This document shows, one piece after another, positions 19,307 to 26,808 of a DNA stretch of 45,754 nucleotides; the first letter of the stretch is position 1, and each line of letters starts with the position of its first letter. The notes below the pieces were generated by a model. It was given only the letters and a program-made list of their open reading frames with translations. It was not told where the DNA came from and ran no database searches. Origin of the DNA: Lachnospiraceae bacterium (GTDB lineage: Bacteria > Bacillota > Clostridia > Lachnospirales > Lachnospiraceae); contig JAEEOJ010000060.1 of the NCBI GenBank assembly GCA_016284175.1, forward strand, positions 1 to 45,754, given 5' to 3'. The position numbers were made by a program, and so were the translations under genes.

Positions 19307-19804
19307 TTATGCACCCTGCTGCTGCTCTGCGATCTGATTGAGTACGCGAGCAAGATTTGAAATGGGTGACTTCATGCTGCCGAGCAGCTTTGCGAGAAGT
19401 TCTTCTTTTGAAGGTACGCTTGCAATCTGAGCGATGCCCTTTGCATCATAAGCTGTTCCTTCTACGATACCTGCTTTAACTTCAAGCTTGGGAGCCTCTT
19501 TTGCAAATTTGCAGATAGCTCTTGCAGGTGCTGTAGCATCTTCAGTAGAGATTGCGATAGCTGTAGGTCCTTCAAGATAAGGAGCAAGGCCTTCGAACTC
19601 TGTTCCCTGAATTGCAAAGTTGATCATTGTGTTCTTGTATACTTTGTAAGTAATGTTGTTCTCACGAAGTGTCTTACGAAGTCTTGTATCCTGCTCAACG
19701 GTAAGTCCGCGGTAGTCAACTACAACAACTGACTTTGCATCTTTGATGCTTGATTGAATCTCTTCGATAATGGGTTTCTTTAATTCAATCTTTGCCATTT
19801 TCAT
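19307..19804 (-). CDS. rplJ: 50S ribosomal protein L10
   Basis: This 165-residue protein anchors L7/L12 dimers to 23S rRNA. It has the SVVVDYRGLTVEQDTRLRK N-terminal segment and a C-terminal helix that binds L7/L12 (ISNLARVLNQIAEQ). Two starts are possible, 19804 or 19798 (M K M A K): GGAGG lies 4-5 nt before the first and about 10 nt before the second; family members usually begin MAKIELK, so the second is credible. It is preceded by a recognisable L10 leader and its own promoter. Confidence 0.97.
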   Translation of the reverse strand: MKMAKIELKKPIIEEIQSSIKDAKSVVVVDYRGLTVEQDTRLRKTLRENNITYKVYKNTMINFAIQGTEFEGLAPYLEGPTAIAISTEDATAPARAICKFAKEAPKLEVKAGIVEGTAYDAKGIAQIASVPSKEELLAKLLGSMKSPISNLARVLNQIAEQQQGA

Positions 19805-19848
19805 TTTTCCTCCTTCTTTTATTTGATTGCCGAAAGAGTTTATTGAAT

Positions 19849-19970
19849 AAAAAATCTCCCGCCGACAAAGCGAGAGAGCAAAATTTAATCCAAAACTTTT
19901 CTCCTCGGTAGGCGATTACACTTACGTCTTTCGACACCTACTGTCTTCGGCATGGTCTGGCGACCTTTTC
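19849..19970 (-). promoter_or_regulatory. Ribosomal protein L10 leader (autoregulatory mRNA element)
   Basis: On the - strand this leader holds the L10-leader core: AGACAGTAGGTGTCG, a middle hairpin region, then CCTACCGAGG, where GTAGG pairs with CCTAC. In Firmicutes the L10(L12)4 complex binds such leaders to repress rplJL. Towards rplJ a hairpin (ctctcgc with gcgggag) is followed by six T at 19849-19854, so repression may work by premature termination. Confidence 0.85.
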
Positions 19971-19971
19971 T

Positions 19972-20000
19972 AATTTAACATTATGAAAATTAAATGTCAA
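19972..20000 (-). promoter_or_regulatory. rplJ-rplL promoter
   Basis: On the - strand: TTGACA (19995-20000), 17-bp spacer, TAAATT (19972-19977). The expected start is at the beginning of the L10 leader and just after the rplA terminator, which makes rplJL a separate unit. Confidence 0.82.
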
Positions 20001-20012
20001 GAATAAATTTGT

Positions 20013-20039
20013 AAAAAGAGCGCTTCTTTCGAAGCGCTC
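20013..20039 (-). terminator. Terminator after rplA
   Basis: A perfect gagcgcttc/gaagcgctc stem (20018-20039) with a 4-nt loop, and five T on the - strand (20013-20017). It lies 10 bp after the rplA stop. Confidence 0.93.
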
Positions 20040-20048
20040 GATTTTATC

Positions 20049-20741
20049 TTACAGATATTTAAGTGTGCTAACCTTGACACCGGGGCCCATGGTTGAAGAA
20101 ATTGTAATGCTCTTTAAGTATGTACCCTTAAGTGAAGCGGGTTTAGCCTTAACAATTGCATCCATGATAGCCTTGAGGTTCTCAACGAGCTGTTCCTCGC
20201 TGAAAGATACCTTACCGATGGGGCAGTGAACGATGTTGGACTTGTCGAGTCTGTACTCAATCTTACCTGCTTTGATATCGTTGATTGCCTTTGTTACATC
20301 CATTGTAACTGTGCCGGCCTTAGGGTTGGGCATGAGACCTTTAGGTCCGAGTACCTTACCGAGACGACCAACAACACCCATCATGTCGGGAGTTGCAACT
20401 ACAACATCGAAGTCAAGCCATCCTTCATTCTGAATCTTGGGAATGAGTTCATCGCCGCCTACGAAATCTGCGCCTGCTGCTTCAGCTTCGTTTACCTTAT
20501 CACCCTTAGCGAAAACAAGTACTCTGACTGTCTTACCTGTTCCGTGAGGAAGAACTACAGCGCCACGGATCTGCTCTTCTGCATGACGTCCGTCACAACC
20601 TGTTCTGATATGAAGTTCAACTGTTTCGTCGAACTTAGCTGTTGCTGTTTTCTTTACGAGTGCAACTGCTTCAGCGGGATCGTAGAGAGTTGCTCTGTCA
20701 ACCTGCTTTGCAGCTTCATTGTATTTTTTTCCGTGTTTCAT
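20049..20741 (-). CDS. rplA: 50S ribosomal protein L1
   Basis: This 230-residue protein of the L1 stalk, which guides E-site tRNA release, shows [17 protein letters not shown] near the N-terminus and the signature [23 protein letters not shown] at about residues 118-140. Length is standard. It follows rplK by 49 bp. In many bacteria L1 represses the rplK-rplA transcript by binding its leader; the hairpin at 21239-21271 before rplK is a candidate site. Confidence 0.98.
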   Translation of the reverse strand: MKHGKKYNEAAKQVDRATLYDPAEAVALVKKTATAKFDETVELHIRTGCDGRHAEEQIRGAVVLPHGTGKTVRVLVFAKGDKVNEAEAAGADFVGGDELIPKIQNEGWLDFDVVVATPDMMGVVGRLGKVLGPKGLMPNPKAGTVTMDVTKAINDIKAGKIEYRLDKSNIVHCPIGKVSFSEEQLVENLKAIMDAIVKAKPASLKGTYLKSITISSTMGPGVKVSTLKYL

Positions 20742-20790
20742 TTAAATTACCTCCTTGTGGTCAATGCAATTAATGCTCCCACTTACTCCA

Positions 20791-21216
20791 TTAATCTTCT
20801 ACTACGATACCCATTGAACGGGCTGTACCTGCGATCATGCTCATAGCTGCTTCAATGCTTGCTGCATTTAAGTCTTCCATCTTGGTCTCTGCGATTTCTC
20901 TAATCTTAGCCTTGGAAATTGTAGCAACCTTATCCTTGTTAGGTCTTGCGGAAGCGCTCTTTAAATTACAAGCCTTCTTTAATAATACTGCAGCGGGAGG
21001 AGTCTTTGTAACAAAACTGAAACTCTTGTCTGCGTAAACTGTGATAACAACAGGAATGATTACATCACCCTTATCTGCTGTTCTTGCGTTGAACTGCTTT
21101 GTGAATTCAACGATGTTAACACCATGCTGGCCTAAAGCGGGACCAACAGGGGGTGCCGGTGTTGCTTTGCCGGCAGGAATCTGTAACTTGATATAACCTG
21201 AAACTTTCTTTGCCAT
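20791..21216 (-). CDS. rplK: 50S ribosomal protein L11
   Basis: This 141-residue protein of the GTPase-associated centre has the N-terminal [21 protein letters not shown] proline-rich region (residues 15-35), the target area of thiostrepton-type antibiotics, and the C-terminal rRNA-binding domain ending GTARSMGI. Length is standard. It follows nusG by 102 bp, of which 33 bp form a compact hairpin. The ATG at 21216 has AGGAGG upstream. Confidence 0.98.
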   Translation of the reverse strand: MAKKVSGYIKLQIPAGKATPAPPVGPALGQHGVNIVEFTKQFNARTADKGDVIIPVVITVYADKSFSFVTKTPPAAVLLKKACNLKSASARPNKDKVATISKAKIREIAETKMEDLNAASIEAAMSMIAGTARSMGIVVED

Positions 21217-21238
21217 TTTGGCTACCTCCTAATAAAAT

Positions 21239-21271
21239 GTGGTTCGGCGCCGAAACCTCTTCGGCTCCCAC
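21239..21271 (-). promoter_or_regulatory. Hairpin before rplK, candidate L1-binding leader
   Basis: On the - strand: an outer GTGG/CCAC stem and an inner GCCGAA/TTCGGC stem with a 5-nt loop, separated by an asymmetric bulge (GA on one side, GCCGAA on the other). It lies 22 nt before the rplK start. Its position before rplK-rplA suggests an L1 autoregulatory site; this is inferred from layout. Confidence 0.4.
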
Positions 21272-21318
21272 TGTTCAAGAACATCTATAATATATAGGAA
21301 ATCCTATGAACAAACAAC

Positions 21319-21897
21319 TTAGATTTTCTTAATATCAGCAAAGCTGATTTCAACAGGTGTTTCACGACCGAACAATTCGACGTTAATTGTAACAACCTGT
21401 TTGTTGGCGTCAACTCTCTTAACGACACCGACTGTTCCAACCCAGACACCTGCGATAACATCAACAGTATCTCCTTCGGAAACATCAATACGGATCTTTT
21501 CGGGTCCTTCGAAGCTTAATGCCTTCATTTCGTCCTCTGTTAAAGGAACGGGCTTACTTCCGGGTCCTACGAATCCTGTAACGCCTCTTGTATTTCTTAC
21601 CACATACCATGCTGCATTGTCGTCAGCATCCATATGAATAAGTACATATCCGGGGAACATCTTCTTTTCAGATGTCTTTCTTACACCGTTCTTGACTTCG
21701 GTAACTTCCTGCATGGGAACCTTTACCTCAAGAATGGTCTCGCGAAGCTCGGGTCTGTTTTCGATGGCCTTTTCGATGTTTGTCTTTACCTTATTCTCAT
21801 ATCCTGAATAAGTATGAACAACATACCATCCCATACCTTTGCCGGATTTATTGTCACTCTGACCAATGTCATACTCTTCTTCGATGAATTCTTCCAT
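21319..21897 (-). CDS. nusG: Transcription termination/antitermination protein NusG
   Basis: I choose the ATG at 21897, which follows GGAGG at 6 nt, over an upstream in-frame TTG at 21918 that would place this ribosome binding site inside the gene. The 192-residue protein has a roughly 20-residue acidic N-terminal extension, the NGN domain (GWYVVHTYSGYENKV; FPGYVLIHM; VRNTRGVTGFVG) that binds RNA polymerase, and a C-terminal KOW domain (GDTVDVIAGVWVGTVG) that contacts S10 or Rho. It follows secE by 48 bp, the usual order. Confidence 0.97.
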   Translation of the reverse strand: MEEFIEEEYDIGQSDNKSGKGMGWYVVHTYSGYENKVKTNIEKAIENRPELRETILEVKVPMQEVTEVKNGVRKTSEKKMFPGYVLIHMDADDNAAWYVVRNTRGVTGFVGPGSKPVPLTEDEMKALSFEGPEKIRIDVSEGDTVDVIAGVWVGTVGVVKRVDANKQVVTINVELFGRETPVEISFADIKKI

Positions 21898-21945
21898 TAA
21901 AAACCTCCGTGCCGGCAATAAAACAACTCTGCCGGTTTGTCAATC

Positions 21946-22146
21946 TTACAGACCTGTTAAAAAGTTAATTCCGTACTGTACGCCCAAATCGATAGCGGCA
22001 ATTATAACGGCAACAACAACTGTAATAACAGTAACAACAAGAGTCTGCTTTAAAACATCATCTTTTGTCGGCCATGTAATCTTTTTGAATTCAGATTTAA
22101 TGCCCTTGAAAAAACTTCTCTTGGACTTCTTCTGTGTATCTGCCAT
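21946..22146 (-). CDS. secE: Preprotein translocase subunit SecE
   Basis: This short 66-residue SecE has a basic N-terminus, the conserved FKKITWPTKDDV amphipathic segment and one membrane helix (LVVTVITVVVAVIIAAIDLG). It clamps the SecY channel in the membrane. It lies between rpmG and nusG as in most Firmicutes. The ATG at 22146 follows AAAGGGA. Confidence 0.96.
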   Translation of the reverse strand: MADTQKKSKRSFFKGIKSEFKKITWPTKDDVLKQTLVVTVITVVVAVIIAAIDLGVQYGINFLTGL

Positions 22147-22181
22147 ATTTTATCCCTTTCCGGATCAAGCCGAATACCCGA

Positions 22182-22331
22182 TTACTTTGTTTCCTTATGT
22201 AAAGTATGCTTCTTGCAGAATCTGCAGTACTTCTTGGTTTCCATTCTGTCGGGATGGTTCTTTTTTTCCTTTGTGGTATTGTAATTTCTCTGCTTGCATT
22301 CAGTGCATGCCAATGTAATTCTTGTACGCAT
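22182..22331 (-). CDS. rpmG: 50S ribosomal protein L33
   Basis: A 49-codon gene starting at the ATG at 22331 (GGAGGTAATAAAT upstream) and ending with TAA at 22182. The protein starts [17 protein letters not shown] and has a second pair of cysteines in YCRFCKKH, so it is the zinc-binding (C+) form of L33. It is the first gene of the rpmG-secE-nusG-rplK-rplA unit and lies downstream of a promoter at 22432-22460. Confidence 0.95.
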   Translation of the reverse strand: MRTRITLACTECKQRNYNTTKEKKNHPDRMETKKYCRFCKKHTLHKETK

Positions 22332-22397
22332 TATTTATTACCTCCGTAACCGTATGTTCACAGTTATTTTTGCTATCTGACTGATTTTTGAGTGCAT

Positions 22398-22479
22398 AAA
22401 AAAAAGACCTAAAAAGCAATCTTGCTTATGTAGAATAACATAACGTTTAGTCTACGTCAACAACTTTTTGGTCTTTTTT
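22398..22479 (-). terminator. Terminator of the HPr gene, with a promoter in its loop
   Basis: Arms aaaaaagacctaaaaag and ctttttggtctttttt (about 22400-22416 and 22464-22479) pair along 16 bp with a single bulged base; a run of eight T on the - strand follows. The loop of about 47 nt contains the rpmG promoter and a small AAGCAA/TTGCTT hairpin. Confidence 0.7.
22432..22460 (-). promoter_or_regulatory. rpmG-secE-nusG promoter
   Basis: On the - strand: TTGACG (22455-22460), 17-bp spacer, TATTCT (22432-22437). Both hexamers lie inside the loop of the preceding terminator. Confidence 0.75.
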
Positions 22480-22485
22480 GATTAG

Positions 22486-22773
22486 TTACACCAAAGGCTT
22501 CATGTCCTCGGTCTCGCCGAGTCCTTCCTCTATTACCCTTACCATGTTTTCCATAGCTTCTTCTTCGTCATCGCCCTCTATTACCAGTTCGATCGACTCG
22601 CCCTGCTTTACGCAGGCTGCCAGTACGGAAAGCACACTCTTGGCATTGGTATTGTTGTTTCTGTAATTAAAAGAAATTTTAGATTTGTACTTTACTGCTT
22701 CTTTGCATAAGTTACCTGCAGGTCTTAAGTGCAGACCCGTAGGGTTATTAATAACCACAGTCTTAGTAAGCAT
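22486..22773 (-). CDS. HPr family phosphocarrier protein
   Basis: This 95-residue protein has PTGLHLRPAG with His15, the residue phosphorylated by enzyme I of the sugar phosphotransferase system, and Ser46 in NAKSVL, the site of HPr kinase in Firmicutes. Both are present, so it could serve transport and, with CcpA, catabolite control. It stands alone, without ptsI next to it. The C-terminus is a little longer than in classical HPr. It could be the housekeeping HPr (ptsH) or a paralogue. A promoter overlaps the end of cdaR, and a terminator follows. Confidence 0.9.
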   Translation of the reverse strand: MLTKTVVINNPTGLHLRPAGNLCKEAVKYKSKISFNYRNNNTNAKSVLSVLAACVKQGESIELVIEGDDEEEAMENMVRVIEEGLGETEDMKPLV

Positions 22774-22815
22774 ACGTTTCCCCCCGTATTTTTACCCCAA
22801 AAATTATTTTAAATA

Positions 22816-22844
22816 TTATAGCACTTTTTCAGTCGAAACTCAAG
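22816..22844 (-). promoter_or_regulatory. Promoter of the HPr gene
   Basis: On the - strand: TTGAGT (22839-22844), 17-bp spacer, TATAAT (22816-22821). The TGA stop codon of cdaR is part of the -35 hexamer. Confidence 0.85.
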
Positions 22845-24132
22845 TTTCATCCGCCTTAACACGGATTCGGATTTTAAGTGTATCGCTCATTCGAAGTCCC
22901 TCGGGAAGTGTAACCTTTAAAGGAACTGTCATGTAACCCTGATTTATCTGGGCGATATTGTTTTCTTCCATATATTTATCAAAGTCTGCTTCAACCTTTA
23001 TATCGGAAGCAATTACATTCTCAAACTCGTTCGCAAGACCATAGGCTACAACCTCGACTTTGTTATCCGATGCACTCTCGGTATCATTTATAATCTCAGC
23101 GGTCAGACCTTCGGGAAGCTGGTCAAATGATATCTTATTAAAATATATATTGTAGGATTTGCTTATTTCTTCTTCGATTTCAACCGTAACACTTACTGCT
23201 CCCTTGAAAGCATCTTCTGCGGATTCAACTCCCGAAGGAAGATAATTGAAGATATTTACGTTTGTTTTATAATTTGAATCCTGGCCTTCGATATTAACGG
23301 CGGTTGCAGGAATCGTTACCTGACTGATGTTATCAAGAACGGACTTCATTCCTGCGATTGTTACCTTGGAAGGAACCACCTGAACGTTGCCGTTTGCCTT
23401 GTAGCCTTCTTCGGGGGCGCCGGAAACATTTGCCACAACATCAATCGTCTTGGTATAAAGAACTTCCTGGCTGACATTGATATTGTCGAGGTTCATCTTA
23501 AGCTTGGTTGAATCCATTCTCTCTCCGAGAGCATCATAAAGGATAATCGGTGCGGAAGCGGAGATATTTCCCGAAGCTCCGTCAACATCCACCTGAACCT
23601 TTGCTGACTGAACCTTGTCTATTACGGACTTCGGTCCTTCAATATTTACACGGTTAAGGCTGATGGTGTAGTCACCCAGCTTATATCCTTCTGCAGGGAA
23701 GCCAACCGGTTCAACCTGGATGGCTTTCTGAATCTTCTTTAATTCCTCCACATTAAGTTCCACTTTGTCGAATTCGGGTTTCATGGAATCAATGTCTCCG
23801 GAATATTTATTGGAAGTAACTCTTAATGTAAGCGCATTGGTTTCGTTTAATTCCTTGCAGTCAGCCGTTACACTGATATTGTCTTTGGAAAGATCCTCTA
23901 TAACGGATCTTCTGCCGCTTACCATAACGTCAACCGTTTTCTGACCGTCAACAATTTCGCCCACAAGATTCTTTTCAGTTAAGAGCTGCTGGTTGATAAC
24001 ATCTATGGGGATATCGTTGAACTGCACACTTTTAATAGGGTCGTCAATGTTAACGACTACTATCCATATAATAATGGAAAAAAGTACGGCAAGGACTTTA
24101 AGGTTGAGATTATGCGTCAGCTTTTGCTTCAT
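22840..24132 (-). CDS. cdaR: CdaR / YbbR-domain protein, regulator of the c-di-AMP cyclase
   Basis: I start it at the ATG at 24132, behind GGGGGAGG, not at the in-frame start at 24201. The resulting 431-residue protein begins with a short basic segment and one membrane helix (about residues 12-30), followed by an extracytoplasmic part with about four YbbR-type repeats. Each has a pattern like VDVMVSGRRSVIEDL or VNIEGPKSVIDKV. In Bacillus and Listeria, CdaR binds CdaA at the membrane and modulates c-di-AMP synthesis. Its start overlaps the end of cdaA by 23 bp, a sign of coupled translation. Confidence 0.93.
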   Translation of the reverse strand: MKQKLTHNLNLKVLAVLFSIIIWIVVVNIDDPIKSVQFNDIPIDVINQQLLTEKNLVGEIVDGQKTVDVMVSGRRSVIEDLSKDNISVTADCKELNETNALTLRVTSNKYSGDIDSMKPEFDKVELNVEELKKIQKAIQVEPVGFPAEGYKLGDYTISLNRVNIEGPKSVIDKVQSAKVQVDVDGASGNISASAPIILYDALGERMDSTKLKMNLDNINVSQEVLYTKTIDVVANVSGAPEEGYKANGNVQVVPSKVTIAGMKSVLDNISQVTIPATAVNIEGQDSNYKTNVNIFNYLPSGVESAEDAFKGAVSVTVEIEEEISKSYNIYFNKISFDQLPEGLTAEIINDTESASDNKVEVVAYGLANEFENVIASDIKVEADFDKYMEENNIAQINQGYMTVPLKVTLPEGLRMSDTLKIRIRVKADET

Positions 24133-25000
24133 CTTTTTCCTCCCCCTTCTTTTTTCCGTTCTTTTTGCTCTTGCCTTCCTTCTTGTCCTGAACAGACTCA
24201 AGCTTTCTTCTTAAGTCGATAACGTCAAGAGATCTGAAAAGTTCTCCGTTCTGTGCAACGGAAACTTTACCTGTTTCTTCGGAAACTATAATGACAAGCG
24301 CATCTGTAACTTCGGAAATACCAACGCCTGCACGGTGTCTGGTACCGAGTTCTTTACTTAAACTCCTGTTGTCTGAAAGCGGAAGGTAACATGTGGCGGA
24401 CTGAACTCTGTCACCGCGAATGATAACCGCACCGTCGTGCAAAGGAGTATTGTGTTCAAAAATATTTACGAGAAGCTGACTGGAAACAAGTCCGTCAACC
24501 GTAATACCTGTTCTTTCATATTCTTCAAGAGGAGAATTAACTTCGATTACAATAAGAGCACCTGTTTTGGAACGGCCCATCTCAAAACTTGCAGAAATGA
24601 TTTCATTTATGGTCTTATCGGAAAATCTTCCTTCGTTCTGCTTGTCACCGAGTAAAATCAGTGTTGTTAAAAGATTGTTCTTGCCGAGGTCCTCAATCAG
24701 TCTTCTGATTTCGGGCTGAAGTGCAACGATAATCGCAACGGCGCCTAAGGTAAAGAGGCTCTTGCCGATCCAGATGATTGTAGTCATATCGAGGATTTCC
24801 GCGATAGCCATAAATACCAAAATAACGGCCAGTCCTTTTACAACCGCCCATGCTCTGGTATTCTTCATCCATTTCATTACCTGATACAGAAGAAATGCAA
24901 GAATGATTATTTCGAAAACATCCAAAATGCCCACTCTGGGAAGTCTGAATACCGTAAGATATTTACTTATGAAATCAAACATTCTCTGAAATACTGTCAT
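24110..25000 (-). CDS. cdaA: Diadenylate cyclase CdaA (DacA)
   Basis: This 296-residue enzyme makes c-di-AMP from two ATP. Three membrane helices lie in residues 25-95, followed by the DAC domain with DGA (189-191) and RHR (221-223), the two catalytic motifs, both intact. The C-terminus (from about 265) is a Lys/Glu-rich tail, longer than in Bacillus CdaA. c-di-AMP controls potassium uptake, osmolytes and cell wall integrity in Firmicutes. Usually glmM follows cdaR; here an HPr gene does. Upstream are two membrane proteins of unknown function. Confidence 0.96.
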   Translation of the reverse strand: MTVFQRMFDFISKYLTVFRLPRVGILDVFEIIILAFLLYQVMKWMKNTRAWAVVKGLAVILVFMAIAEILDMTTIIWIGKSLFTLGAVAIIVALQPEIRRLIEDLGKNNLLTTLILLGDKQNEGRFSDKTINEIISASFEMGRSKTGALIVIEVNSPLEEYERTGITVDGLVSSQLLVNIFEHNTPLHDGAVIIRGDRVQSATCYLPLSDNRSLSKELGTRHRAGVGISEVTDALVIIVSEETGKVSVAQNGELFRSLDVIDLRRKLESVQDKKEGKSKKNGKKKGEEKDEAKADA

Positions 25001-25006
25001 TTACCG

Positions 25007-26383
25007 TTACTCGTCGTTTCTGTTTAATCTTTCCTCAAGTTTTCTTCTCTGATATGCCATTCTCTGGCTCATTGCAAGTTCGGAATCCTCTTCCGCACTT
25101 ACTTCGGGTACAACTCTTGTGGGTTCGTCATCGCTTAGATTAACGCGAAGCCTTTCTTCCCTTGCTTTAGCCGCTGCTCTTCTTCTGGCGATTTCAGCCT
25201 GTCTTGCTTCGTATGCGGCTCTTTCTTTTGAGAACTCCTTATCCACGTCAATCATCTTCTGACGGTTAGGGGTTCTTTTAGGAGCTGTGGTTCTGACAAC
25301 CTTTACTTCTTCCTCTGCTGCTTCTGCCTTCTCTGCCTCTGCCGGTTCGGCTTTTCTTCTTTCCTTTGCGGCTGCAACTGCCTTTTCTTTTAACTCATCA
25401 TCGCTCTTATCTTTTTTAGCAAGTGCTTTGGGAGCTTTTTTAGGCTTTGCTTTCTTGGGAGCATCGGAAGCATCCGCATTGTCTCTTATATTGCCTGCGG
25501 TAATCTTGGGAACCGCTTTTACGTAGTAGTAATAATCGTCGTCTTCGAACTGGACTTTTTCGGCCCTTGAATAATCGACGTCGAATACCAGGAACTGAAT
25601 TACCTTCACGACACCGCATGCAAGGATGGTACCGAAGATAAGTCCCACGATTGAGATGTCGGTCTTGTACATAATGTCGCCTACAAGGATTGTAAGGATT
25701 CCTGTGAGTGCGCCGGTTACCATTGCAATTGTCCATGCGTAGTTAATCGACATTCTTCTTACAAGATAAACAACGATAACTATGAGAGCAAAAGCTGCCG
25801 CACATACTATCATTTCCTTGTATTTGATAATACCTTCGAGAAGTGCACGGAGTCTTGTAAGTAAATCTGTTTCTCCGTTTTCCTCAAATGCCTTTGCGGC
25901 TTTGGTCATGTAGCTTAAAACATAGTAAACTATTGTTCCGCATGCTACGGACACAGCGCTTGATGCAGATCCAACCAAACCGAATGACATCGGAATTACG
26001 TAGGGGATCTTTAGCATAAAACAAATCGGTGTAAGTATAACCGCAAATGAATCTTTCGGGGAAAACCTGAAGAACAAAAGAAACATTATTACATAAACCA
26101 CCGCCAGCACTATCGCGAATTCAATTCCTATCGCATAGGCATGGGCCAGAGTTAAAAGTGCACCTATGATAATAATCATGCTCATCGGCATGAACGAACA
26201 GAAGAGTGCGAGAATAATCACCAAAGGGAATTTGGTGATACTCTTCATGTATCCGAATTTTGCATTGATGATGCAAAATACAATCATTGCCGTTATGAAT
26301 TTTCCTGCGGGAACCAGATAAGCTTCAAACTTACTTAAAAAAGTTACTACCTGAAGTCTGATTTCTCTCAACTTAGTCATCAT
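25007..26383 (-). CDS. Conserved polytopic membrane protein of unknown function with Lys/Ala-rich cytoplasmic tail
   Basis: The ATG at 26383 (or 26380, ATGATG) is preferred; the upstream start at 26398 would be a TTG. The protein has about 8-9 membrane helices in the first 280 residues, then VQFEDDDYYYYVKAVPK, then about 170 soluble residues very rich in Lys, Ala, Glu and Arg, with long charged helices (KERRKAEPAEAEKAEAAEE). I do not recognise a named family; the membrane part has some permease character but no ATPase is nearby. It overlaps the preceding small membrane protein gene and ends 6 bp before cdaA, so it is coupled to c-di-AMP synthesis genes. A scaffold or sensor role is conceivable but unproven. 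Confidence 0.75.
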   Translation of the reverse strand: MMTKLREIRLQVVTFLSKFEAYLVPAGKFITAMIVFCIINAKFGYMKSITKFPLVIILALFCSFMPMSMIIIIGALLTLAHAYAIGIEFAIVLAVVYVIMFLLFFRFSPKDSFAVILTPICFMLKIPYVIPMSFGLVGSASSAVSVACGTIVYYVLSYMTKAAKAFEENGETDLLTRLRALLEGIIKYKEMIVCAAAFALIVIVVYLVRRMSINYAWTIAMVTGALTGILTILVGDIMYKTDISIVGLIFGTILACGVVKVIQFLVFDVDYSRAEKVQFEDDDYYYYVKAVPKITAGNIRDNADASDAPKKAKPKKAPKALAKKDKSDDELKEKAVAAAKERRKAEPAEAEKAEAAEEEVKVVRTTAPKRTPNRQKMIDVDKEFSKERAAYEARQAEIARRRAAAKAREERLRVNLSDDEPTRVVPEVSAEEDSELAMSQRMAYQRRKLEERLNRNDE

Positions 26384-26801
26384 CGTCTTCTTCCTCAAAG
26401 TCTTCTTTCTTGCCGTAATGAGACAAAAGTTTTTTCAGATTTCTTGAAAAAATTCTTTTATATCTGACTGCCTTGTTGTATTTCACAAAGAAAGCAATCG
26501 CAACTATCACTACATATACGCTGACAAAACCGATATACGCAAGTATCAGTTTACGCGCTTCACCAAGCATATCTATTCTGTAAAAATCCACCATGAGAGT
26601 TTCGGAATTACAAAGAACATAAAGTCCGATAATCATCAAGAAAACAACGGTAGCACAGATGACCGAGCTGAGAATCTTAAGACCGATGTAATCGGATCTG
26701 AAATATCTCGCAACGGGTTCGTTCTTTCTGCCCTCCGTCTTTTCGTATATGGCGATTCTAGTCATAAGACGTATTTTCTTTTTTCCCTGATCGTTAATCA
26801 T
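26373..26801 (-). CDS. Small conserved membrane protein of unknown function
   Basis: This 142-residue protein has two clear membrane helices (about residues 40-65 and 88-110), a basic N-terminal segment containing MTRIAIYEKTEGRKN, and a short cytoplasmic end finishing with a run of acidic residues. The ribosome binding site is weak; an alternative start is the ATG at 26765. The acidic C-terminal codons overlap the start of the next gene, so the two are probably translated together. It sits 7 bp after comF. No function can be assigned; partner of the larger membrane protein downstream is the natural guess. Confidence 0.7.
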   Translation of the reverse strand: MINDQGKKKIRLMTRIAIYEKTEGRKNEPVARYFRSDYIGLKILSSVICATVVFLMIIGLYVLCNSETLMVDFYRIDMLGEARKLILAYIGFVSVYVVIVAIAFFVKYNKAVRYKRIFSRNLKKLLSHYGKKEDFEEEDDDD

Positions 26802-26808
26802 AATCTTT

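Noticed and set aside
20226-20846. 206-codon + strand open frame across rplA and rplK
   Set aside because: It is antisense to two certain ribosomal protein genes and its translation is Cys/Ser/Phe-rich, as expected for a shadow frame.
21272-21283. LexA box before rplK (tgttcaagaaca)
   Set aside because: The half-sites face the wrong way (TGTTC-AA-GAACA, not GAAC-N4-GTTC); it is just a small hairpin.
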